The position numbers and the translations under genes are program-made. From Candidatus Peribacteria bacterium (GTDB taxonomy: Bacteria; Patescibacteria; JAEDAM01; Absconditabacterales; Absconditicoccaceae), in the NCBI GenBank assembly GCA_031261265.1, contig JAISKI010000053.1, positions 1 through 24,292 on the forward strand: DNA of 24,292 nucleotides, in the 5' to 3' direction. Numbering within the stretch: the first letter of the stretch is position 1; each line of letters starts with the position of its first letter. The notes below the pieces were generated by a model, which had not been told where the DNA came from, ran no database searches, and was given only the letters and a program-made list of their open reading frames with translations. Of this stretch, positions 16,649 through 24,292 are shown piece after piece.

Positions 16649-17671
16649 ATGTCCCAAAACACCCTCCTTCTCTACGGAATTTTCGTGATTTTCCTCATTG
16701 CTTCAATGCTTTGGGATTTCTATCAACATAAAAAAGATAAAGCTGTCTCCGTAAAATCTGCCCTTTGGGAAACTGCATTTTGGATCGGAGTAGCAACCGT
16801 ATTTGGACTTATTATTGGGTTCGTGAGAGGACGAGATGAAATTATCCTCGCCAACGGATCAAAAATCTGATGAGCCATTCAGTATTTCAGTGGCTATCTC
16901 GTCGAAGAATCCCTTTCTGTGGACAATCTCTTCGTGATGATGGCGATTTTTTCCTCCTTTCATATTCCTGATAAATATCGTCATAGAGTACTCTATTTCG
17001 GAATATTGGGAGCGATTGTGTTAAGACTGCTTTTTATCTCTGTTGGAACTGCTCTACTAAGTCTGGGAGAATGGGTCTTGGCAGTATTTGGGGCGATTGT
17101 GTTATTTACGGCGGTGAAGATGTTTGTGGAAGAATGGAAGAAACATAAGGCTGATAGATTACTTCGCCATTCGCAAGCTCACTCCTCGCAATGACAGCAG
17201 GAAGAGGAAGTTGATTATACTCAGGGAGGAGTGGCGAAATTGGTGATGAAAATCTTTCCCGTGCATAATAAAATTGAAGGACACGATTTTTTCGTGAAGA
17301 TTGATGGAAAACGGTTTGTGACGGCGTTATTTCTTGCGTTGGTGGTGATAGAGATTAGTGATGTACTGTTTGCTTTTGATAGTATCCCTGCGATTCTCTC
17401 TATTTCCCAAGATGTGTTTATCGTGTTTTCGTCTAATATTTTCGCTATTCTGGGACTGAGGGCGTTGTATTTCGTCTTGGAAGCGATGGGAAATAAGTTT
17501 CAATATATCAGCTATGCAGTGATCTGAATTCTTTTCTTTATTGGGATTAAAATGCTGATTAGTATGTTTGGAGTGCATTTGGAAAGTTTGGTGAGTTTGG
17601 CGGTGATTATCGGGGCGTTGGCGATTGGAATTGGAGCGTCAGTGTGGAAGAATAAACAGTTGAAAGGATAG
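16649..17671 (+). CDS. TerC-family integral membrane protein, 340 aa
   Basis: A polytopic membrane protein of the TerC/Alx family, linked in other bacteria to tellurite resistance and to manganese export during protein secretion. Two family hallmarks are present: VEESLSVDNLFVMM in the first half and EISDVLFAFDSIPAI in the second, with acidic residues inside membrane helices that are thought to bind metal. A charged cytoplasmic loop (KKHKADRLLRHSQAHSSQ) separates the halves. Four TGA codons encode Gly: two in tandem (16868-16873; SKIGGAIQYFSGY), one in the loop (17192-17194) and one in the last third (17525-17527; AVIGILFFIGIKM). A standard-code caller would report three or four fragments. The stop is TAG, followed by a terminator. 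Confidence 0.92.
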
Positions 17672-17676
17672 ATATT

Positions 17677-17716
17677 AAAAAGCTGACCCTGTACTAGAGT
17701 CAGACTTTTCTCTTTT
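17677..17716 (+). terminator. Intrinsic terminator of the TerC-family gene
   Basis: AAAAGCTGAC and GTCAGACTTTT form a stem with one bulged A, around an 11-nt loop, followed by TTTTCTCTTTT. The stem resembles the terminators near 10357 and 21099 (AAAA-x-CTGA type). Confidence 0.75.
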
Positions 17717-17726
17717 GGTTTTATTT

Positions 17727-20700
17727 CTACCAAGTAGAAGATATTTTCCAGAACATCAAGAGAATATTTCCCCTGAGTTCGAAATTCTCTGCATTAGAAA
17801 TAACTTTCATGATACCTTTCTCCTTCAATGCCTGCAAATGCCTGTCATAATAAGTTTCATCACCTGGCTGAGCAGAATATTTTGTCCCTCGGAGTAAACG
17901 AGAAAGAATTGTCCCTACTTCAGCCCTCGTAATATTGCTTTTGGGGAAGAAGTTTTCTTGGACCCCAATTCCATCTCCCTCCATCCCCATCAAACCAAGC
18001 TGACAAGACTGGATTACATAAGATTGTAGCTCTGTAGTTGTGTTTGAAAGATCAGAAAACTGAGAACAATCAATTTTTGAAGTATCAGGAGTTTTTTGGA
18101 AGAGTTTAATCGCATAAGCAGAAATCATCTTCGCCATTTCTTGTCTGAGGATAGGATCAGAAATTCTTACCTCATTATAGGTGGAAGCAGTAGTGATTCC
18201 GTAGCCTTTAGCTCGCTCATAAGCGGTTTGGTAGACACTCTTTGACGTATCTTCTGCTACATTATGCTCATCATTCTCTTGGATTGCGTCCTCTCCTCAT
18301 GCTTTGCCTTGTTGCAAGGAAGATTCACAGCTTCCATCATAGTAACTCGAACTTTTATCTCCCTCTGAGCAGTTATCCTTGGAGAGAGAAGTGCCTCCTG
18401 CTGATCAGTTTTTTTGATTCTCTGGCAGGATCGGTATGTATACAAAAACTCTTCAAGTAGCACTACTACTAACATCCTTAAAAATCACTTCTTCAGAGAG
18501 ATCTGTCAACGTGCTTGGAGTAAATGTTTTTATCCATGTAGTCCCTCCTGAATAGGTATCATAAGTCGGACAAGGACTGGGTTCTACACAGCTCCATCCT
18601 GAAGTAAGAATACTTCCAGGTTGATTGAGGGTAATCTGATTGATAACTTCCTCTTTTTCTGCTTCTACGGGAGTGGGAAGTACTTCTACTATTCCACTGA
18701 TTTGTGGCTTGTTTTTGAAACAGCGGATAGATAGTCCATAGCTATTATTCGAAGGATGAAGGGGATATTGTGCAGGAGGCATTGCCACCAAAGTTGATAC
18801 AGTATCGATGAGAGGTTCTTCAGGGGCGACAGGTACAGGAACTACAGGTAATGGTAGATATATCCAGGGAGTTTCTGTTACTCCAAAATCAAAAGAATTA
18901 GCGAGAGAAGCATTTTTATAATCAGACCTTCGATATAATCCAAAGAGTCCATTACCTTCCATACTATCTCCATGATGTGCTCCTGCTTTGGGTAATTGCA
19001 ATTTATCTTGTATATTCCCTTTTATTGTACTCGTATCCCACTCCGTAGTAGGTACGTGATAGCCCTCTGGGCAGGGACCTTGTCTGGCTTCTGTGGTATC
19101 AGTAAGATTCCCCCAGAGATCTTGATTCTGTGGATCTGACCAATCTCCACTAACATTTCTAAAGGTAGTGCTAGTATAATAATTATTTGGTCCATAAGCA
19201 CTCGTATCTACGCTTTCTGTACGAGTAGTAGCAGCGTAAAGGGAAGTAAATCCATGATTATTTCCCCATTGGAAATAGTCCCCATAAGAATTTTGTCCTA
19301 CCCCTACTACACTTGCTCATAAATTACATGCCTGTACGGTTACCCCTCCATTTTCTACTCCTCAGCCAAATTCAATATCAGGAGCAGTGGCACAACTTTG
19401 CCCAATATAGTTCAATATTCTTGCAATATTGGAGATGGAAACAGTTAGCGTCTCTTCACGATCTCTGATCACATTTTTTACTCTGACTTCTTCTGTCTTA
19501 TCATACGTATAGGTCTTGGTATAGATCAAACCACTACCACTTCGTCCAGGAGAGAGTATTTGCCCTGTCTCTGCTAGAGTAAGGGTAACCGTAACATCTC
19601 CAGAGGTAAGTGCCGTAGTTGAATAAGAGAGGGTTCCCAATGGCTGGATCTTACTAACATTTACATATTTAGATCCTGTCTGATCGCCTAGAAGATTTTG
19701 AAAATACACATTCTCATAAGTATTTTTAGTGTATACTTTAGTGAAAGTAATCCCATCTCCCACCCATCCTGAACTGGTGACTTCTCAGGTGGTATTTAAG
19801 GTAAGGATAGCGGTAACGCTTCATAAGGTGGCTCCTGTAGGAGAGTAGGTGAGTGTTCCATCAATATAGGGGAGATTTGAAAAACAGCGGACGGGCATCC
19901 CCACATTTGTTTCTTCTTTAACTTGAGGGGTTAGGCTCATATTCCAGCGATTTTCTATAAGTATACTGTGTCAATAATTACCAGTTGAACTGGATGATCG
20001 ATAATATCCAGCATCACTGAATGCTTTTAGCATACATTGTTCATAACACGCATCACCATGACAAATTAATTCACAAAAAGGTTCTGAACGAGGGGAAACT
20101 TTTGGCAATTTAAAATCATTTACAGGATCTATGCATCTCATTACCGCACTAACAGAATAATAAATAGGAATTTCAGGTTCAACTATACACATAAGAAGAT
20201 TGAGGTTTTGTCCCGTAGTATACGAAGAGAATCCTTTAATATGTGCATATTCAGCAAATAATTCAGCCCACTCTAAAGTACTGGGGACATGATACCCTGA
20301 TGGGCAAGGTCCCTGTCTATCCTCTGCCGTACCTGGTCCATTAGCAGTAGTAGTATCTCCTGCTCCTCCTCGGAGATTATCCCAATTAGCTCCTGCTCCC
20401 CATGGTGAAGCGGTGATCCACGTAGCACTAGCATATCAAATTTCTGGCACTACGGGAGTAGTACTAACTGTATAGGATCCAACTCTAGGGAAAGCGTAAT
20501 TATTTCCTCGCTGGAAATAAGATCCATACGAGTCGGTATCTGTGCCTGCCACACTTGCTCCCACATTACATGAAGCGATGACAAACGTGGTTCCTGGGAT
20601 ATGCAAAGGGGTTGTTTCACAGCTTGCTCTCGTAATCTCTGTGGTAGAGTAGCTTTGGTCTATGACGATAGGGCTCTCCTCTGGAATAGGAGCATTTACC

Positions 20701-20966
20701 ACCTGAGGGAGTGTTGGGGTTTCCTGATATTCCTTTGTCCATTCTGGATTTGCGGGAGTATCGTTGGTTATTGGAGGGTCCTCCTCTCTTTCCTCATCAA
20801 CCAGAGAGTCATCAATAGCAGGCTCCATAAGCTCCGCCACGATTTCTTCTTCAACGCTTTCTTCTTCTCCATAGAAAATTACTTCCACTGAGTGATCACG
20901 AGAGAGATAGAGTGTGGCTAATGTGAAAATTACTACTGCAAATAAGATCATATAGCTATTTTTCAT
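17727..20966 (-). CDS. Large surface protein: two FISUMP domains, Ig-like repeats, SLH-like C-terminus (1079 aa)
   Basis: One frame of 1079 residues joined by nine UGA-Gly codons (20436, 19971, 19821, 19785, 19362, 19317, 18453, 18405 and 18297, first base of each). Residues 5-22 are a hydrophobic signal or anchor, followed by an acidic Glu/Asp/Pro linker to about 130. FISUMP domain 1 (about 135-360) runs from ASCNVGAS through GPCPSGYHVPSTLEWAEL to GMPVRCFSN. Two Ig-like repeats (about 362-535) share the pattern GTL-Y-S-T-A-T/S-G-VTxxLTLxxTG. FISUMP domain 2 (about 545-750) runs from VQACNLGAS with SYGDYFQWGNN through GPCPEGYHVPTTEWDT to YGLSIRCFKN. A third, degenerate Ig-like segment follows to about 845. 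The C-terminal 175 residues hold SLH-like motifs (ISDPILRQEMAKMISAYA; SNITRAEVGTILSRLL), which usually anchor proteins to the cell wall. It probably sits on the cell surface and may bind a host, a polymer or other cells. It stops at TAG. Confidence 0.85.
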
Positions 20967-21002
20967 TTTACTTGGATAAGAGATAAAAAGATTCTCCTTT
21001 TC

Positions 21003-21030
21003 ATTATACCGTGAATTATTTTTTGCACAA
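21003..21030 (-). promoter_or_regulatory. Promoter of the large surface protein gene
   Basis: On the minus strand TTGTGC (21025-21030), a 16-bp spacer and a perfect TATAAT (21003-21008), 37 bp before the ATG. Confidence 0.6.
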
Positions 21031-21098
21031 CTTTTTTAGCTCTTTTGCACCTTTTTATACTTACATTTTATACTTTATGGTATATAATATTAATGTAT

Positions 21099-21133
21099 TA
21101 AAAAAATCTGACCCCGTAATGAGACCAGATTTT
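21099..21133 (-). terminator. Intrinsic terminator of eno
   Basis: On the minus strand AAATCTG (21126-21132) and CAGATTT (21104-21110) pair. The stem extends through GTCTC/GGGGT with wobble pairs around loop ATTAC to about 12 bp and is followed by a T-run. Confidence 0.85.
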
Positions 21134-21149
21134 CTGTATTTAGTACTAT

Positions 21150-22406
<1,257 letters not shown>

Positions 22407-22441
22407 CTATGATATATAAAAAATAAAAAGCTGATGTATGT

Positions 22442-22469
22442 AAGGTAAGAGTTTGAGAGAGAATTTCAA
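22442..22469 (-). promoter_or_regulatory. Probable eno promoter
   Basis: On the minus strand TTGAAA (22464-22469), a 16-bp spacer and TACCTT (22442-22447), 35 bp before the ATG. The -10 box is poor; the call rests on the -35 box and the shared spacing. Confidence 0.4.
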
Positions 22470-22480
22470 GAGGAGAATAA

Positions 22481-22516
22481 AAAAGAAGCAACTCGGAGGA
22501 AACCCACGAATTGCTT
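22481..22516 (-). terminator. Intrinsic terminator of the 148-aa gene
   Basis: On the minus strand AAGCAA (22511-22516) pairs with TTGCTT (22486-22491), with further weaker pairing inside, and is followed by CTTTTTTA. It separates this gene from the eno promoter. Confidence 0.6.
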
Positions 22517-22541
22517 TCTTGTTTAATTTAATGAAGTGTGA

Positions 22542-22988
22542 TTACTGCACGCGTTCAAGCCAGCTAATATCAACATAATGCCCACTGGATAGTCTTATTA
22601 GTTCCCTCTTGCCTAAACGATACGTTCTAGAGATCTCAACTAACACTGGATTTTCCGTATAGTAGTACTCTGGGTGAAGTTTTACATCTCTAAAATACTC
22701 TTTAGTACGCCGCCATTTTATTAGCGGTTTATTTTCTGCTGGATACACAGAATATTCCTCCTCTGTGTAACGATACAATTCTTTGAGTCGAAAGGACTTT
22801 CCCCCATCCATGTGAATCCGAAGTTCTCCATCATCGTCAATGGTTCTTTCCTTTTCAATCAAGATTTCTACTCCTAGGGATGATACTTTCCCCACTGATA
22901 CGTTCCCCATGGTGTTTGACCTCATTTCTTGTCCTTTAACTACCCACATTCTTCCAGCGAGTTTTGTGAATCTTTTTGTGGTTTCCAT
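22542..22988 (-). CDS. Hypothetical protein, 148 aa
   Basis: No family is recognised. It begins METTKRFTKLAGRMWVVKGQ and stops at TAA, with no TGA codon. It is rich in charged residues and in Tyr/Arg (LKELYRYTEEEYSVYPAENK, YFRDVKLHPEYYYTENPV), without signal peptide or membrane helix. Alternating hydrophobic and charged positions in the first 70 residues (VGKVSSLGVEILIEKERTID) suggest a small beta-barrel-like fold. It has a strong promoter (TTGACT, 16 bp, TATAAT) and a 5' leader with a 14-bp direct repeat, so expression may be regulated. It shares no clear similarity with the other small gene that starts METK (1218-1679). Confidence 0.75.
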   Translation of the reverse strand: METTKRFTKLAGRMWVVKGQEMRSNTMGNVSVGKVSSLGVEILIEKERTIDDDGELRIHMDGGKSFRLKELYRYTEEEYSVYPAENKPLIKWRRTKEYFRDVKLHPEYYYTENPVLVEISRTYRLGKRELIRLSSGHYVDISWLERVQ

Positions 22989-22997
22989 AATTGTAAA

Positions 22998-23036
22998 TGT
23001 TTTTGTTATATTTTATTTCATGTGTTTTTGTTATAT
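22998..23036 (-). repeat. 14-bp direct repeat in the leader of the 148-aa gene
   Basis: TGTTTTTGTTATAT occurs at 22998-23011 and again at 23023-23036, 25 bp apart start to start. The pair lies between the expected transcription start (about 23036) and the ATG at 22988. It could bind a regulator or act in the mRNA. It could also be a chance duplication in AT-rich sequence. Confidence 0.6.
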
Positions 23037-23042
23037 ATTTTT

Positions 23043-23070
23043 ATTATACATATATATATCATAAAGTCAA
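23043..23070 (-). promoter_or_regulatory. Strong promoter of the 148-aa gene
   Basis: On the minus strand TTGACT (23065-23070), a 16-bp spacer and a perfect TATAAT (23043-23048). The -35 region TTGACTTTATG is identical to that of the lipoprotein promoter at 7142. Confidence 0.8.
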
Positions 23071-23182
23071 GTCTATTTTATGTAATTTTTGTACAATATA
23101 GAATTACGATTTCTCAGACCTTGTAAAATACTTTGAAAATATATAATAAAAAATTCCCGCAAAAAAATTTCTCGATAATCTC

Positions 23183-23210
23183 TTGAAAAAAGTCTGATAA
23201 AAGATACAGT
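23183..23210 (+). promoter_or_regulatory. Promoter of the four-helix membrane protein gene
   Basis: TTGAAA (23183-23188), a 16-bp spacer and TACAGT (23205-23210), 40 bp before the ATG. Confidence 0.6.
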
Positions 23211-23250
23211 ACTGCTAATCAGATTTCTTTACTCTTTATGTCCTCATTTC

Positions 23251-23661
23251 ATGAAAGACCTTATTAAAAAAACTATTGTGATCGTAGTTTTCGGAGCGTT
23301 TCTCGCATATCTCCTCTATCTCGCTCTCAATGGACAAGCTATCACTACCCCAGAATTTGCTCAGCTCAATGTGTTGTGGTATAGTATTTTGATCGCTCTT
23401 TGTCTCTATATTATTACTTTTTATGGGATTTATCCGATCCACATTAAATTTTCCATGCCTGCACTCTTGGTATTGAGTTTAGCATTGATTATTTTGAGTC
23501 AGACGATGTTGGTAAATGATGGAGCAAACGGTATTTTCATCGGAGATATTTTCTCTTTAGCGGGAGTATTGATTTTGATCCTCTTCCCAACGAATGTGCT
23601 GACTACCGATAAAGTAAAAAAGGGGAAAGCAAAAAAGAATGAAGTTATCATTGAGGTGTAA
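23251..23661 (+). CDS. Four-helix membrane protein of unknown function, 136 aa
   Basis: Four membrane helices are visible at about residues 7-27 (KTIVIVVFGAFLAYLLYLAL), 42-60 (VLWYSILIALCLYIITFYG), 68-87 (MPALLVLSLALIILSQTMLV) and 95-113 (IFIGDIFSLAGVLILILFP). The protein ends in a basic cytoplasmic tail (DKVKKGKAKKNEVIIEV). The positive-inside rule places both ends in the cytoplasm. No family is recognised. There is no TGA codon and the stop is TAA. Its terminator lies inside the 3' end of the convergent neighbouring gene. Confidence 0.8.
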   Translation: MKDLIKKTIVIVVFGAFLAYLLYLALNGQAITTPEFAQLNVLWYSILIALCLYIITFYGIYPIHIKFSMPALLVLSLALIILSQTMLVNDGANGIFIGDIFSLAGVLILILFPTNVLTTDKVKKGKAKKNEVIIEV

Positions 23662-23676
23662 GAACGTTTCGATAGA

Positions 23677-23722
23677 AGAAAGTTTTCAAGGGTATGCTTA
23701 TTCTTTAAACTTTCTTTTTTTT
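23677..23722 (+). terminator. Intrinsic terminator inside the 3' end of the convergent gene
   Basis: AGAAAGTTT (23677-23685) and AAACTTTCT (23707-23715) form a perfect 9-bp stem, followed by a T-run to 23722. The right arm and T-run are the coding sequence for the Lys-rich C-terminus of the minus-strand gene. Confidence 0.7.
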
Positions 23723-23913
23723 ATTAATCTATTTTCAAATTTATCCAACTGAATAGAAATCTGATTGGGATCATTTTTTTTGGAAGCGGAAGACTGCTCA
23801 GCATTGATCGTATCTTTCAGATCAGCTTTTTTGGTAGCTTGTGCTAAGGGGTTATGCATTGCTTTGCTCAGCTCATTTTCCTTACTGGGAACTGGCAATT
23901 GAGAAGTAGTCAT
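23698..23913 (-). CDS. Small hydrophilic protein, 71 aa (start uncertain)
   Basis: From the ATG at 23911-23913 the product is a polar protein of 71 residues rich in Lys, Asn, Gln and Ser, ending in the basic run NRLIKKRKFKE, then TAA. No family is recognised. The frame stays open upstream, and the 12 codons before the ATG encode a hydrophobic stretch ending SFFILLFLLM. With a non-ATG start (for example ATT or CTG) the protein would gain a signal peptide or anchor. No standard start codon is seen there, so I keep the ATG. It overlaps the terminator of the convergent gene. Confidence 0.5.
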   Translation of the reverse strand: MTTSQLPVPSKENELSKAMHNPLAQATKKADLKDTINAEQSSASKKNDPNQISIQLDKFENRLIKKRKFKE

Positions 23914-24012
23914 CAGAAGAAAAAGCAGAATAAAAAAGGAGTATATTATCAGCAGTATAGTGGATTCCTGCTAAAAAAAAAGAGCATTTCAGACAAATTA
24001 CCCTTCAATGAA

Positions 24013-24041
24013 AAAACCGTTCTCTATACAGAAACGGTTTT
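24013..24041. terminator. Bidirectional intrinsic terminator
   Basis: AAAACCGTT (24013-24021) and AACGGTTTT (24033-24041) form a perfect 9-bp stem with A-rich left and T-rich right flanks. The gene it serves is unclear; no gene ends nearby on either strand inside the window. Confidence 0.65.
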
Positions 24042-24088
24042 ATCTAGGTAGATAGGAAATTCAAAGTTTAAAAAATGGGAGATTGAGG

Positions 24089-24240
24089 AACAACCCCCTC
24101 TTCCGTCCTCCTAACCTTAACTCGTCGTCCTCCCTATCCCCCTGACAGGGGAGTAAACTGTATTTCTCAGTCTGCTTTCTTAATATAGTTTTCCTAGCCG
24201 ATACATCGGCTGAGGTGCCCGATAGGGCGGAGGGGTTGTT
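24089..24240 (+). repeat. Miniature hairpin-rich dispersed repeat, copy C
   Basis: Ends AACAACCCC and GGGGTTGTT are inverted. Inside are the 66-bp segment shared with copy A (24092-24157), the perfect hairpin AGCCGATACATCGGCT (24195-24210) and GCCC-GATA-GGGC (24217-24228). It is non-coding. With the two terminators it fills the gene-free stretch 23914-24292. Confidence 0.7.
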
Positions 24241-24253
24241 GAAAATTATAGAT

Positions 24254-24287
24254 AGAAAAAAGATAGCCCATACTTTTAGGCTATCTT
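24254..24287 (-). terminator. Intrinsic terminator for a gene beyond the right edge
   Basis: AAGATAGCC (24260-24268) and GGCTATCTT (24279-24287) form a perfect 9-bp stem; on the minus strand it is followed by a T-run. TTA at 24289-24291 could be the TAA stop of a minus-strand gene that starts outside the window. Confidence 0.75.
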
Positions 24288-24292
24288 GTTAG

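Overview
The window comes from a low-GC bacterium that reads UGA as glycine (genetic code 25). This points to Candidatus Gracilibacteria (BD1-5) or Absconditabacteria (SR1); the sequence does not decide between them. About 28 in-frame TGA codons interrupt otherwise intact conserved genes, several at invariant glycines: the first Gly of the DnaX Walker A motif, the RluD-type core next to the RLD motif, two positions in enolase, two in an M16 peptidase and one in ThrRS. Every gene called here stops at TAA or TAG. Read with the standard code, dnaX, thrS, eno, the TerC protein and the large surface protein would all look broken.

Layout, left to right: end of an IS30-family insertion sequence (1-118); an RluC/RluD-type pseudouridine synthase (+); a small unknown gene (-); a 1.2-kb gene-free stretch holding a probable large structured non-coding RNA on the minus strand (about 1778-2677) with its own promoter and terminator; dnaX (+); a DUF3160-type lipoprotein (+); a second lipoprotein (+); a membrane-anchored Cys-motif protein (-); an M16 peptidase (-); a small membrane protein (-); an EamA/DMT-like transporter preceded by a coiled-coil protein (-, probable operon); a GNAT acetyltransferase (-); yidC (+); a threonine-rich leader peptide with an attenuator, then thrS (+); an unknown protein (-); a TerC-family membrane protein (+); a 1079-residue surface protein with two FISUMP domains, Ig-like repeats and an SLH-like C-terminus (-); enolase (-); an unknown gene (-); a four-helix membrane protein (+); and a small basic protein (-). 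Three copies of a miniature hairpin-rich repeat lie in intergenic gaps (near 13500, 16400 and 24090).

Most genes appear to be single transcription units with their own sigma70-like promoter. Nearly all recognisable promoters have a 16-bp spacer, and many units end in intrinsic terminators.

The two most notable signals are (1) the roughly 900-nt structured RNA at 1778-2677, and (2) a textbook-style transcription attenuator upstream of thrS: a 16-residue leader peptide with eight threonines, whose stop codon lies inside one arm of an antiterminator that competes with an intrinsic terminator.

Limits: all calls come from reading the sequence. No homology search, folding program or expression data was used.
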